64,000 bases of DNA from Gigantopelta aegis (lineage: Eukaryota; Mollusca; Gastropoda; Neomphalida; Peltospiridae): contig NC_054706.1 in the NCBI RefSeq assembly GCF_016097555.1, positions 51,381,663-51,445,662 on the forward strand. Reading direction: 5' to 3'. Both the position numbers and the translations under genes were made by a program. How positions within the stretch are numbered: position 1 is the stretch's first letter; the number at the start of each line of letters is the position of its first letter. The notes under the pieces are model-generated. The model was given only the letters and a program-made list of their open reading frames with translations, had not been told where the DNA came from and did not search any database. Below, in pieces: positions 1-11,356 of the stretch.

Positions 1-728
1 AAACGCGACTCCATAACCTTTACTTCTGAGGTGCATGTGCGTTTTTAAAAATATGAAAAATGCATTTTGTGGTATTAGAAACACCAGGATGACCAGAAAC
101 ACTTCTGTTGTACGGAAATGGATAATCTAAACAATAAAATATAAGTAATGTTTGATTTCAGTGATCATAAATGGCTCTAATAGTGTGAAATATGCCTTAA
201 CATGTCCCTTTAACACACATGTAAAAGTATGTACACATACTGAGATGGGATAAATCCCAGTCGGTCCACCGAGGAGAATTGATCCTACAACCTATCCCAC
301 AACAAATTATCTCTACATTCTACCCCTCTGTGTTACTGGATGTTTATTAAAATACCTGACAGCCAAGTCACTAACTCTTAAAAGAAGTTATAGCTGTATT
401 AAAATCTATTAACATATCTACAGCTAAACTGTAACAACTCCCCACTTATCCCTCTCTTTACATTTTAAAATTTTGAAAGATATTCTGAATCATTCATATT
501 TATGTCGTCTTCCACTTCAAACATCTCAGGTTACATATTTCTATTGTCACAACATAACCTAGGCCAACATTTTCTAATTGTTGTTTTCTATTATCCATAC
601 TGACTCATAGCAATTACCATGATTTTTTTTTCCTCTCACTTTTTTCAGTATGAATGTTTGTTTGAAATAAAAGTAGCAAATATGTTTAGCACCTGTCAAA
701 ACAATACAGTTAATGTTTAATGAAGTTG
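1..728. other. Gene-free 5' flank
   Basis: AT-rich sequence with no convincing coding exon, RNA gene or recognisable repeat. The only long reading frame here belongs to the SINE that follows. Confidence 0.5.
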
Positions 729-1005
729 GACCGGCCTCGGTGGTGCAGTGGTTCAGCCATCGGACTACAGGCTGGTAGGTACAGGGTTCGCAGCCCGGTA
801 CTGGCTCCAAACCTGAGCAAGTTCTTAAGGGCTCAATGGGTAGGTGTAAGGCCACTACACCCTCTCCTCTTTCACTAACCACTAACCAACTAACAACTAA
901 CCCACTGTCCTGGACAGACAGCCCAGATAGCTGAGGTGAGTGCCCAGGACAGCGTGCTTGAACCTTAATTGGATATAAGCACGAAAATAAAATGAAATGA
1001 AATGA
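729..1005 (+). mobile_element. tRNA-headed SINE, type D (AATGAA tail)
   Basis: The head contains GGTGCAGTGGTTCAGCCATC (A-box-like) and GGGTTCGCAGCCC (B-box-like), as in a tRNA-derived pol III promoter. The body reads through CCTGGACAGACAGCCCAGAT and ends in a short run of AATGAA. Further copies lie at 2379-2707, 5529-5761 and 26278-26551, with decayed fragments near 17450 and 30850. The family name is mine. Confidence 0.75.
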
Positions 1006-1134
1006 AGTACGTTGGAATTTTATTGTAAAAAGAAATTGCTTATTACCTGGAATTGGGGTATCAGTATGGAACATTTTTGGCACGCTTTCATCAGAAAACT
1101 GTTCAAACATGTCTGTCATGGGCACAATATCTGA

Positions 1135-1474
1135 CTTAAAGTTAAAAGTTACAGTTTGTTTTGTTTAATGACACCATTAGAGCACATTGTTTAATTAATC
1201 ATCGGCTATTGGATGTCAAACATTTGGTAATTTTGACATATAGTCTTAGAGAGGAAACCCGCTACATTTTTCCATTAGTAGCAAGGGATCTTTTATATGC
1301 ACAATCCCACAGACAGGAAAGCACACACCATGGCCGTTGACCAGTTGTGGTGCTCTGCATGGTTGGAATGAGGAAAAACCCCAATTAGTTGAATAGATCC
1401 ACCAAGGTGGTTCGATCCTGCAACGCAAGCACCTCAGGCGAGCACTCAACCGACTGAGCTAAATCCCACCCAAA
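1135..1474 (-). mobile_element. tRNA-headed SINE, type C, inserted in an older repeat
   Basis: On the minus strand the head carries TAGCTCAGTCGGTTGAGTG and GGATCGAACC, then the shared SINE body and the tail that ends GTTAAACAAAACAAAC. Imperfect direct repeats of about 14 bp, ATATCTGACTT and ATATTTGACTT, flank it at about 1121-1134 and 1474-1487. An uninterrupted version of the target occurs at 31440-31545, which supports the boundaries. Confidence 0.8.
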
Positions 1475-1516
1475 ATATTTGACTTGGCCAGAGAGTTCTT
1501 CCCACAACAGGACCTA

Positions 1517-1664
1517 GTATTGGCATAGCCAGGATTTTATATTGGATGACCACACACACTGGGGGGGGGGGGGGGGGGGGGGGGGGGAACCCTCACTGTC
1601 CATGGGTTGTGTTTTGGGTCAGCTGGCAAATATAAGATGGTGGGAGAAAAAAGGCTATGCCAAT
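1517..1664. mobile_element. Short foldback element with internal G tract
   Basis: The ends form an inverted repeat (ATTGGCATAGCC at 1519-1530, GGCTATGCCAAT at 1653-1664), as in a non-autonomous DNA transposon. A run of about 27 G begins at 1561. No target duplication was identified. Confidence 0.5.
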
Positions 1665-1692
1665 GGTTTTTGACACAGACATCATAATAGCC

Positions 1693-2006
1693 AAGGCGTG
1701 GGCTGTACCCAGTGGTAAAGTGCTTGCCTGAAGTAGGGTTGGTCTGGGATCCATCCTTGTCTATGAGCCCATTGGGCTATTTCTTGTTCTAGCCAGTTCC
1801 CCACGACTGGTATATCAAAGGCCGTGGTTTGTGCTATCCTGTCTCTGGGATGGTGCATATATAAAAGATCCCTTGCTACCAATGGAAAAATGTAGCGGGT
1901 TTCCTCTCTAAGATTATATGTCAGAAATACCAAATGTTTGACATCCAATAGCTGATGATGAATAAATCAGTGTGCTCTAGTGGTGTCGTTAAACAAAACA
2001 AACCTT
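1693..2006 (+). mobile_element. tRNA-headed SINE, type B, tail 1
   Basis: Head with a TACCCAGTGGTAAAGTGC-like A box and GGTCTGGGATCCATCC B box, then the shared body (CTATCCTGTCTCTGGGATGG, AAAAGATCCCTTGCT) and tail 1 (GTGCTCTAGTGGTGTCGTTA, AACAAAACAAAC). This is one of the fuller copies of the commonest SINE in the window. Confidence 0.8.
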
Positions 2007-2378
2007 TTAACAAAATACATGTAGAAATGCCTACCTCCTTCATAACCTACTATATAGTATGTAGTGTCATAGAACAAAACAATCAAATGTACTTTAACCT
2101 TAACCATTTAACAAATTACCTGTAGAAATGCCTACCTCCTTAACTGAACCTGCTGTTAAACTATGGATCAACTGTTACAATTGTATGTTGGATTACAGTG
2201 AGCCATAAAGTTGTTGCGACTGGCCTTAATAATAAATATAGAATGTTTATATAATTATAGTTTCTGCTATTTCATTTCATTCTTACAAGTGGACTGGTGG
2301 CCTACTCAGTTTGTTGGCAATGAATTAATGTGCTGGTATTATTATGTGTGTATAAGTAGAAGTACAAGTTTCCATATT

Positions 2379-2707
2379 CATTTGAACTTATTTTCGTGCT
2401 TATATCCAATTAAGGTTCAAGCACGCTGTCCTGGACATACACACCTCAGCTATCTGGGTTTTCTGTCCAGGACAGTGGGTTAGTTGTTTAGTGGTTAGTG
2501 AGAGAAAAGAGGGTGTAGTGGTTTTTACACCTACCCATTGAGTTGTTAAAACTCACTCTGGGTGGGAGGCTGGTTTGACTTTGAATTAATTTTACATGGC
2601 CATATACCACTAAGGTTCTGAGCATATGGTAGCTGGTACCGGGCTGCAAACCCTGTACCTACCAGCCTTATGTCCGATGGCTTAACCATGACACCACCGA
2701 GGCCGGT
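2379..2707 (-). mobile_element. tRNA-headed SINE, type D
   Basis: Reverse-oriented copy of the element at 729. It is flanked by 13-bp direct repeats with one mismatch, AAGTTTCCATATT at 2366-2378 and AAGTTTGCATATT at 2708-2720, which fits a LINE-mediated target-site duplication. Confidence 0.8.
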
Positions 2708-3114
2708 AAGTTTGCATATTTGACATTAGTCTATTATATACATGTACATACACATGTGTTTACACTTACCACTGTGTTGTTGTGGTACGGGTAAATGTAT
2801 TACTCATATAATAATTGAATGTTAATTGAGTGTTTGTGACACCGTCACTTGGCTGACTTCCTGGTTTATAGGTTGTGGTATTTCAAAGAATCCTGTTCTT
2901 GGTAACCTTATCAAAGGGGTAATGTAGGTTTTGCCTGACCCTCTTCACGTCTCAAGGATATGTTATACAGGGGTGTACTGTTGTGTCTTTTGTATTGACT
3001 TCGTGACATCTGCTTGTTATCGAGCACGATGTTATGACTAAAGACTTCAGTTTAATCCTAAGTGATGTAGGTACAATGTCGCAATAGTTTTTTTTGTTTT
3101 TTTTAACATTATGT

Positions 3115-3516
3115 ACATGATACATACTTATATTTTCAGAGATTATACAAGTACATGTTACATACATGTACTTATTAACATGATACATACATGTAGTTAT
3201 ATTTACAGAGATTATACAAGTACATGTTACATACATATACTTATTAACATGATACATACATGTACTTATATTTAAGAATATGTACATGTTACATACAGTG
3301 AAACCTCTCAAAACTGGACCCTTTGTATAACGGAATTCCCCCAAAACCAGATATTTTTCATGATCCTTTTTTAAAAATCAGTACAGAATGTAACCTCTCT
3401 AAACCATATACCTCTTTAAACCCGACATTTTACTTGGTCCCGAGGGTGTCCGGTTTAGAGGGGTTTCACTGTACTTATATTTAAGATTATTTACATGTTA
3501 CATACTTATATTTAAG
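3115..3516. repeat. 69-bp tandem repeat interrupted by a MITE
   Basis: Units with GATTATACAAGTACATGTTA recur with a 69-bp period (3141, 3210), followed by shorter variants. The array is split at 3296-3471 by a pogo-like MITE. The uninterrupted string TGTTACATACTTATATTTAA just after it shows what the empty site looked like. Confidence 0.7.
3296..3471. mobile_element. pogo/Tigger-like MITE with TA target duplication
   Basis: A 176-bp element whose ends are inverted repeats (CAGTGAAACCTCTCAAAACT on the left, GTTTAGAGGGGTTTCACTG on the right) flanked by TA at 3294-3295 and 3472-3473. It has no coding capacity. Sister copies lie at 17173-17354 and 37409-37585. The superfamily call rests on the CAGT...CCTC end and the TA duplication and is an inference. 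Confidence 0.75.
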
Positions 3517-3521
3517 ATTAT

Positions 3522-4090
3522 GTGTTTGTTTTGTTTAACGACACCACTAGAGCATTAATCATTGACTATTGGATGTCAAAATATATTTAAGATTATGTAC
3601 ATGTTACAGACATTTAACACACGACAAAATCTTAAAAAACTTTAATTCTGCCTTTTATTCTCACTTACATTTTGATGGTTTAACGTTTAATTAGATACAT
3701 ATATGAGCGTGCTATGATTTTATACTAAACTATCTGTAAAGACGAGTATTAATTAATCAATGTGCTGTAGTGGTGTTGTTAAGCAAAACAAATTTAAAAC
3801 TACACGAGAAGTTGTCTTCATAGATCTATTTTTCCTTTTACTACATTATGCAACTTATATTATTTCTGGTGAAACCTTGTAGTCAATGGAAAATGTTGTG
3901 GGTTTCCTATGAAGTCAGTTTGTCAGAATTATGAAGTGTTTGACATCCTGTAGAATGTTGATTAATAAATCAGTGCACTCTAGTGGGGTCCATAACCATA
4001 TCAAAACAACAGATTTTGACACATACTACCATATAACCGTAAATAAAATGTGTTTATTGCGTCGTTAAATAAAACATTTCTTTCTTTCAT
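3522..4090. repeat. SINE tail fragments
   Basis: Decayed pieces of the window's SINEs: a minus-strand tail 1 end at 3522-3579, plus-strand tail 1 pieces at 3745-3791 and 3882-4000, and a tail 2 end (AACCGTAAATAAAATGTG, GTCGTTAAATAAAACATTTC) at 4022-4090. Confidence 0.6.
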
Positions 4091-4324
4091 AGATCTACAT
4101 GAGTTAATGAGTTGTGGGTTTCTTTCATAGGTCCAGATGTTGATTAATAAATCAGTGCACTCCTCTCACATACATTATGCATAGGTCCATTTTATGCAAT
4201 TTTTCGCATGAAACTTTGCAGTTTTTTGCTCAGACATCCAGTGTTTTCAGAAGACAGGTGACATGGTTACAATCTCATTTGTGGAATCTGTGTCATTGTG
4301 ATGTTGGGTTTTTTCCCATAATTT

Positions 4325-4414
4325 GGGTGTGAACAAAATGTGGGGGAAATCTAACAGTAATTAAAGGTAGGAGAGTAATTTAGCATTGTTGTAAACAATA
4401 TGGTTCAGACTTTA
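4325..4414. repeat. Partial foldback element (family of 15916-16024)
   Basis: Shares GGAAATCTAACAGTAATTAA, AGGTAGGAGAGTAATTT and AATATGGTTCAGAC with the better-preserved element at 15916-16024, but lacks a matching left end. Confidence 0.5.
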
Positions 4415-4419
4415 TATGT

Positions 4420-5528
4420 TTAAAAAGTTTGTATTTAAAAAGAAAAGCCAGTAAGCCTACAAATAACCCAAGCATTAGCTGTGAAATTGTTTTACATTTA
4501 CACTTCAAATATCCTTTCTATAACATTAAGTCATTTATCTGGATTAGGAATAACTTGCTTGAAGAAAATGTTCCTTGGAAGTTGGATTAGGAATATATAG
4601 ATTAACTGAATTCCAGTTATTATCTGGATCAAGATTAACTTAAATATAAGAAGCAGTCTACCAATAAAAGTTACAGTAATCATAACTTACACTGGTGCTG
4701 AACAGAGAGAAATTTGATCATTTAAAAAAAATATATATATAAATTTTCAGTCTGAATATCAATTAGAAATGACCCCTAAAATCGATTTTTATATAGCTCC
4801 TGTGCTGAATTTTTTTCTATTTTGTGAAAAAAATAGCATCAATGTTTAATTTTAAATTGCTTTTTGTTTTAAATTTATTTTAAAAAAACGAAATTGATAA
4901 AAAAAAAGGTTTTATTTTTATTTCTGGTTTTTTGGGGGTGGTAAAACCTTCATGTAACAATTTTTTCAACAACTTTTCTCCAAAAATAGATTTTATTATT
5001 TAAAAAGATTTACCTTTAAAAGCTTTCCCATGAAACTTATTATTTATTTTGAATGTTTTCCATAACTTAATTTAAAAAAAAAGAAAAAAAAGAAGAAACA
5101 AAACCATAACAAAACTGTTATAGACTTAAGCACATTTTGTGATTAGACTTATTAATAAATTTAACCACTAACATATCTAAATAAAGGTTACGTTTAGCTA
5201 CCTGATGCTTGATTCATCACTATTTCATTAACCTTTTTCCTCTATTAATTCTAACCATACAACTGACCAAGATTCCTTTTCCACACCAATCAGGTTTCTT
5301 ATAAATTCAGCATCGTGTTACTTATAAAATTAAGGTTTGTCTTGTCTGTAGTGTACAGATGGTGCCTCTAATGTACAACCTGTCAAACAGGATGCTAGGT
5401 GTATAGAAATCTGTATTGATTTGTATGGAGCACAGCTTGTATACAAATAGAGCTTAATGATACCTATACCTATTAGGTTACTAGTCTACATATATACTGA
5501 TGGAAATAAATATGGGTGTAATAACCAA
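4420..5528. other. Gene-free AT-rich stretch
   Basis: Very AT-rich with A and T runs between about 4720 and 5100. I see no exon with splice signals and no structured RNA that I recognise. Confidence 0.5.
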
Positions 5529-5761
5529 TAGTGGTGTCATGGTTAAGCCATCAGACATAAGGCTGGTAGGTACAAGGTTCACAGCCCGGTACCGGCTGCC
5601 ACTCAGAGCAAGTTTTTAACGACTCAGTGGGTAGGTGTAAGACCACTACACCCTCTTGTCTTTCACTAACCACTAACAACTAACAATTGTCCTGGACAGA
5701 CAGCCCAGATAGCTGAGGTGTGTGGATAGAAGCACGAAAATAAGTTGAAATGAAATGAAAT
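5529..5761 (+). mobile_element. tRNA-headed SINE, type D, 5'-truncated
   Basis: The head starts at GTGGTGTCATGGTTAAGCC, so the first bases seen in the copy at 729 are missing. The copy ends in AAATGAAATGAAATG and abuts the type B SINE that follows. Confidence 0.7.
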
Positions 5762-5762
5762 G

Positions 5763-6336
5763 GTAAAGACTTAGCCTAATGTGTGGTCGGTCTAGGATTG
5801 ATCCCCGATGGGGGCCCATTAAGCTATTTCTTGTTAAGAGTCAGAGCACCACAACTGGTCGGTCTAGGATTGATCCCCGATGGGGGCCCATTAAGCTATT
5901 TCTTGTTAAGAGTCAGAGCACCACAACTGGTCGGTCTAGGATTGATCCCCGATGGGGGCCCATTAAGCTATTTCTTGTTAAGAGTCAGAGCACCACAACT
6001 GGTCGGTCTAGGATTGATCCCCGATGGGGGCCCATTAAGCTATTTCTTGTTAAGAGCCAGAGCACCACAACTGGTCGGTCTAGGATCGATCCCCGATGGG
6101 GGCCCATTAAGCTATTTCTTGTTAAGAGCCAGAGCACTACAACTGATATATCAAATGCTGTGGTATATGCTGTCCTGTCTGTGGATGGTGCATATGAAAG
6201 ATCTCATGCTATTAATGGAAATAATGTAGTGGATTTCTTGTCTAAGACTATAATGTCAGAATCACCAAATGTTTGACATCCAATCGCTGATGATTAATAA
6301 ATCAATGTGCTCTAGTTGTGTCGTTAAACAAAACAA
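5763..6336 (+). mobile_element. Type B SINE with a five-fold 72-bp internal expansion
   Basis: A type B SINE with tail 1 whose head/body junction is a tandem array. Units of exactly 72 bp start at 5785, 5857, 5929, 6001 and 6073 and run from GGTCGGTCTAGGATTGATCC to CAGAGCACCACAACT. The normal body resumes at about 6145. Because 72 is a multiple of three, two long frames stay open (5779-6276, 5783-6229), but they encode only the repeat and are not genes. The near-identity of the units indicates a recent expansion. Confidence 0.85.
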
Positions 6337-6339
6337 ACT

Positions 6340-7020
6340 TAAAAACTTTCCCACATTACTGTCATTCAGTCCCATATTACATACTTGAATTATATACAGA
6401 TATTACCTCGCTAGTAGTGAATTTAATTTGGTCTACAATACCAAGTGTATAATACCAATTCCCTCAGTATACATAATACAGTGCATTTTGTATAAACAGA
6501 TGCCCATCCATAACAAAAATATCTACAGGTCCCTAATTAATTTTGTTGAGTATAGTTACCAATTGACCTGATTTCAACAGCTGTTTTAACAAACCACTTG
6601 TTATACTGTTATAGGCAGCTTCTTAAATAGCATAGGTTGGACTGGATGTCATTGTTCAACTGGTATAGAAATTTTACTTTGTAAAGCAAATTAATAATTT
6701 ATCTACCTTGGTTTTTGCTATCTTTCATTTGTCTTTGTTTCTAATAGATATAATATGTGCCGGTTCTTTAGCCATTAAGCATTTGACACACTTTGTGTAA
6801 CAAAAATAATTAATATTTTCAAACGGTTTGTAATATTATTAATTAAGTGAAATGGTCACATAAGCAAATCCGATCTCTCTGTGTGGTATTTAGGGTTTTC
6901 GTTCTATTTCTATTTTAATCCGGCATTTGCAGGTAGGCCTTTGTTGATAATGTTTCATAGCTCTTTCTGACCAATAGTGATTTAAGTAGTATTTGTTCCT
7001 ACAAAGTTAATGTTAAAGTA
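6340..7020. other. Gene-free stretch
   Basis: AT-rich unique-looking sequence. I see no exon, RNA gene or repeat boundary that I can support. Confidence 0.5.
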
Positions 7021-7025
7021 AGTTC

Positions 7026-7342
7026 TCTTGTTTTCTCTCTCTCTCTCATCATATCTCTTTCTCTCTCCCTCCCCATTCTCCCTTGTATCCCTTCTCTCTC
7101 TCTCTCTCTCCCCCCCACTCCCTCTCCCTCTCCCTCTCCCTCTCTCCCTCCCCCTCTCCCCTCTCTCTATCTCTCTCTCTCACTCTCTCTCTCTCTGTCT
7201 GTCTGTCTCTATTTTTTTCTCTCTGTCTGTCTCTCTCGCTATGTCTGTCTTTGCATGTCTCTCTGTCTCTTTCTCTATATTTTTTCTGTCTCTGTATGTC
7301 TGTCTGTCTGTCTCTCTCTCACTCAGTCTGTCTCTCTCTCTG

Positions 7343-7373
<31 letters not shown>

Positions 7374-7395
7374 GTCTCTCTCTCTCTCTCATCAG
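7026..7395. repeat. CT-rich microsatellite (TCTC, TCTG, CCCT)
   Basis: About 370 bp of polypyrimidine made of CT, CTGT and CCCT motifs. It yields serine/leucine-rich and arginine/glutamate-rich frames on both strands that are artefacts. A (TA)n run follows at about 7405-7451. Confidence 0.95.
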
Positions 7396-7621
7396 TAGTA
7401 ATACATTATATATATATAGTAATACATTATATATATATATATATATATATTAATATTAAAGTAGCATTATTAGAGTTGAGATTTGTTTACTTTTAAAACA
7501 ATATTTCAGTTATACAAATATCTAAAACATTTGAAAAAAAACAATGATGTTTGTTCAACAAAACATTCCAACTTTATATTATATAAATAACTTGCTAGCA
7601 GATGGGGTTATAAAGTTAACC

Positions 7622-7737
7622 TATAGTTTGTTGTGTTCAATGACACAGCTAAAGCACACTGAATTATTACTCATGGATGTCAAACATTTGGTCACTGTGA
7701 CACATAGTAGGAAGAAACCTACAACATGTTTTCATTA
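7622..7737 (-). repeat. Truncated SINE tail 1
   Basis: Minus-strand SINE end with GGATGTCAAACATTTGGTCA and a diverged GTTTGTTGTGTTCAATGACA. It is cut off before the body, possibly by the neighbouring insertion at 7741. Confidence 0.6.
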
Positions 7738-7740
7738 AAG

Positions 7741-8048
7741 GGGTGGGATATAGCTAAGTGGTAAAGTACTCGCCTGGTGTGTGGTTGGTCTAGGATCGAT
7801 CCTCATCAGTGGCCCCATTGGGCTATTTCTTGTTAAGCCAGTGCACCACGACTGGTATATATCAAAGGTGATGGTATGTGCTATCCTGTCTGTTGGATGG
7901 TGCATATAAAAGATCTCTTGCTACTAATGGAAAAGTGTAGCAGGTTTCCTCTCTAAGACTATATGTTAACATTACCAAATATTTGACATCCAATAGCCAA
8001 TGATTAATATATCATTGTGCTCTAGTGGTGTCATTAAACAAAAAAACT
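7741..8048 (+). mobile_element. tRNA-headed SINE, type B, tail 1
   Basis: Head TATAGCTAAGTGGTAAAGTA with B box GGTCTAGGATCGATCC, full body and tail 1 ending GTCATTAAACAAAAAAACT. TTTTCATTA on both sides (about 7729 and 8062) may be its target duplication. Confidence 0.75.
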
Positions 8049-8068
8049 AACTTTAACTTTTTTTCATT

Positions 8069-8180
8069 AGGTCAGGTCAGGTCATAAGTTTTAATGTGCA
8101 CATTCAGAGCAAGCTGTTAAAGCACATGCCTGTCATGAGCGCAGGTGTCGACTTACACCGCCTTATCCATCCAGGTCAAC
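8069..8180 (+). repeat. Dispersed repeat starting GGTCAGGTCAGGTCA
   Basis: Shares GTGCACATTCAGAGCAAGCT and the following sequence (CGCCTGTC, GGGCAC, CCAGGTCA) with copies at 28317-28500 and 61552-61670. No coding potential. The class is unknown. Confidence 0.6.
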
Positions 8181-8570
8181 TGGCCTCGGTGGCGTCGTGG
8201 CAGGCCATCGGTCTACAGGCTGTTAGGTACTGGGTTCGGATCCCAGTCGAGGCATGGGATTTTTAATTGAGATACCGACTCCAAACCCTGAGTGAGTGCT
8301 CCGCAAGGCTCAATGGGTAGGTGTAAACCACTTGCACCGACCAGTGATCCATAACTGGTTCAACAAAGGCCATGGTTTGTGCTATCCTGCCTGTGGGAAG
8401 CGCAAATAAAAGATCCCTTGCTGCCTGTCGTAAAAAGAGTAGCCTATTTGGCGACAGCGGGTTTCCTCTAAAAACAGTGTCAGAATGACCATATGTTTGA
8501 CGTCCAATAGCCGATGATAAGATAAAAAATCAATGTGCTCTAGCGGCGTCGTTAAATAATACAAACTTTA
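8181..8570 (+). mobile_element. tRNA-headed SINE, type A
   Basis: Head GGCCTCGGTGGCGTCGTGG with B box GGGTTCGGATCCC, linker ending CCATAACTGGTTCAACAAAG, shared body and a tail 1-like end (GTGCTCTAGCGGCGTCGTTA). The other full copies are at 12885, 20891 and 25148. Confidence 0.8.
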
Positions 8571-8944
8571 CAAACTTTACCATCCAGGTCAATAACAACA
8601 ATTATATATGAACTTCCCAACAGATGGTTGGGATGGGGAAAAAAGCAATGGGTCTGCTGAGAAGGTTTAATCCCACGACCCAAACCCCTCATGTAAGCAC
8701 TTTACCCAAATTAAGCTGAATTTCTCCCATGCTAGTGTAGCACTTACCATTTTAAGAAACCTATTTTAACAGCTGCTAGTTAAATAATGTAGTGAGATCT
8801 TAAAAAGCAGAAAATCCATTCCTTGATTGTATGCCCAAGAATAATCTTTGATGTTGTTATCAAATAAATGTATGAACACTGTAAATCAAAAAGATATTAA
8901 GGGATGTAGCTGCTGTGAGAACTGATATTCACTCTAATTATGTT

Positions 8945-9160
8945 AGTTACAGTGAAACCTGTTAGAAAGTAAACCTTGTATAAAAGTTTAACAACACCAC
9001 TAGAGCACATTGATTTATTAGTCGTCTGTTGGATGTCAAAAAAATAGGTAATTCAGAAGAAACCTGTTATATTGTTCAATCAGCAGCAAGGGATCTTTTA
9101 TACGAACTTTTACACAGACAGGACAGCACATACCACAGCTTTTGATATATATATATATAT
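8945..9160 (-). repeat. SINE fragment, tail 1, next to a MITE-like end
   Basis: 8945-8966 resembles the left end of the pogo-like MITE (CAGTGAAACCTGTTAGAAAG). It is followed from about 8980 by a minus-strand SINE tail and body that end in a short TA run. A further plus-strand tail scrap lies at 9440-9492. Confidence 0.5.
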
Positions 9161-9499
9161 CAGTCATAGTTGGGACTACGTAAAATATCTGACTGCATGT
9201 TACACACGCTCACCCATCCCCCATTGTTAGGAATTAGCTAGGGTTTGTTTTAGGGGTAGATTTAGGGTTGGGGGTAGATTTAAGCTTAGTTTTAGGATTA
9301 GGGTTAGGTTTTGGGTAAGGGTGAGGTTACATGTATCAATATAATGGGGTTAACAGGTGAATATCTTTCCACACATTGTATTACAACCACCTTTCTACAA
9401 TGGGCATTTTGAACACAACTTTATGTTCTAATATCTCTAGACTGCCAATAGCCGATGTGCTCTAGTGGTGTCATTAAAGGAAACAAACCTTTTTAGCAC

Positions 9500-10727
9500 G
9501 AGGGTAGGAAGGTGCCAAAAAGTTGGGGGGCACACTTTTATATTTACACTTTTACACTATTATAAAGCAAATATAAAGCAAAATATCTGAAAAGTGGGAG
9601 GCACATGCTCCCTTCCCCCCCCCCCCCCCCCCCACACACACACTTCCTATGCCAGTGTTTAGTATCTCTGTATAAAGGCCACCAGCCAATAAGGGCCCTG
9701 TTTGACTAGGTCCTCGGGTGGTCTTTTTAGATAAGGTCGGGCTGTACTGTAAACAGAAGTGAAAAGATAATATTAAATTCACCAATAGCAGGCATATTAG
9801 ATTGCATACATAAAACAGTGCACCGTCTGTAGATAAGAGAAAACAGGTTGTGCTAGTTTGAGGACTGAACTCATTGTAGTCACTGTGTTTTGAAGGTTCA
9901 GGGCACCCCCATGTGGAATCGATAAACTGGAACTAAACACAACCGAGAGACTCAGTTGGGATGTCTAAATTAAGCCCCCTGGCATGCGGTTATGGGTGAC
10001 TACCCTTTGAGTGAGAAACTTCAGTCCATTTGGAGTATAGGTAATACAGGATCAGACTTTACAGTAGCTGCTTGCTTGTGTGGTGTGTGAATGAAAGCTG
10101 TACATGTAACTTGTAAGGACTATTATGTGAAGGGTATTATGGTGGCAAACAGTACTAGTATTACCAGTGGTAGCAGCTGAACACAGGACAATCAATACCT
10201 ATTGTTCTTGATTTGACAAGTACTCAAGGTGTTTTGTGAACTTTCCATCTTGACAAGGGACATGGAGTTTTTGTCATAATTACCAGTGGAGAGAGAGGTC
10301 TGAGGGCTTATAATATAAATACATGGAAGTGACAGTTTCAAGGCACATTTAGGAAGTTGTAATCTGAGAGACCTGACATGAAAGTTTGGTGATCTGTTTG
10401 ATAACAAAGTCAGATTTAAAAAATTTTTATTTTAAATTGGTGGTGGTGTAAAGTTACAAAGACATGATCAAGATATAATATTACACTTGTTGTTCATCCA
10501 CAAATACATATGCAAGTCACAACAAGGATGTTGCTATTTCAGAGACGTATCATAAAAGTTTTATGGACTACATGATAAGAAAACTCAAACTTTTTATAAA
10601 ACATTGCGGTAATGTAAAGTGCATGGATATGTTCGAGATATAGTATTACAGGGTGTGTTTTTTAAACCAAACGGTTTGTATTGAACGGTTTGTATTGAAC
10701 GTCAGCACGATAGGGTGTGACTGCAGA
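9500..10727. other. 5' flank of the TMC gene
   Basis: Contains a C run at about 9616-9635 and no supported exon. A noncoding first exon could lie here: CTGCAG just before AATGGATAAC at 10727 would serve as a splice acceptor, but I cannot place a promoter. Confidence 0.4.
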
Positions 10728-11356
10728 ATGGATAACTACTACTATAACTACAATGACGGTAATACACGAGGTATTGACAATACTGGGTATAGGGACAGTG
10801 ATGATATTGGGGACATTGCTCCAGACTATGATGATGAGGCCGATATGTCTGGTGACATTCCATTTGATGGACCTTTAGATGGACCAAGTAGCAGACGCAT
10901 CAGGACCAGTTCTGGAGAGTATGACAACAGCATTATAGTACGTCCTTCTAATCAGCTGGACAACACCGATGGAGGTAGATTTGTCAGGCACAGAAACGTT
11001 AATTCGCAAGATGGCCACCAAGGCAAGATGTTCGCTCCCCACAATCGGAGTCACAGAGATGGGGACACTGATTCCCTGGAGACGATCGACCTCTCGGGGA
11101 TGGAGGATAAAAGTATGTGGAACGTGCTGCACACTGTCCGTTTGAGAAGAAAAAGTCGCAAGTCTCGACACAGTTCGAGAAGGCGGGATGGTGGAGAAGG
11201 TACGGACGGCCAGCTGTCAGTTGATGGGTACGATGAGGATGGTATTCTGCCAAGTCTGCAGCTCAGACAGAAGCCAAAGACACTGCATGAACGTGTGATG
11301 GAGGCCAAGGAGCAATCGCGGCATGAGGTAGCCAATGTTATGAGGACATCGATTAG
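10728..11356 (+). CDS. TMC7: TMC exon 1 (N-terminal cytoplasmic region)
   Basis: Encodes residues 1-209 and two bases of codon 210. Tyr/Asn/Asp-rich at the start, acidic in the middle, then a basic patch with [16 protein letters not shown]. Low similarity to other TMCs is expected in this region. The donor is GATTAG|GTAATT. The last 30 bp and the donor are repeated twice downstream. An ATG at 10653 is an alternative start. Confidence 0.8.

Noticed and set aside
2952-3344. 130-residue minus-strand protein
   Set aside because: Lies across a 69-bp tandem repeat and a MITE, low complexity, no known similarity.
5779-6276. Two overlapping 148-165 residue frames with internal repeats
   Set aside because: Product of a 72-bp tandem expansion inside a SINE.
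7028-7496. Serine/leucine-rich proteins
   Set aside because: Translation of a CT-rich microsatellite.
9236-9340. Interstitial telomere repeat (TTAGGG)
   Set aside because: Only a few imperfect TTAGGG-like units mixed with unrelated sequence; the same is true at about 14100-14125.
10653-10727. Start of the TMC protein at the upstream ATG
   Set aside because: Possible, but the added residues look untypical and a splice-acceptor-like CTGCAG precedes 10727, so the ATG at 10728 was preferred.
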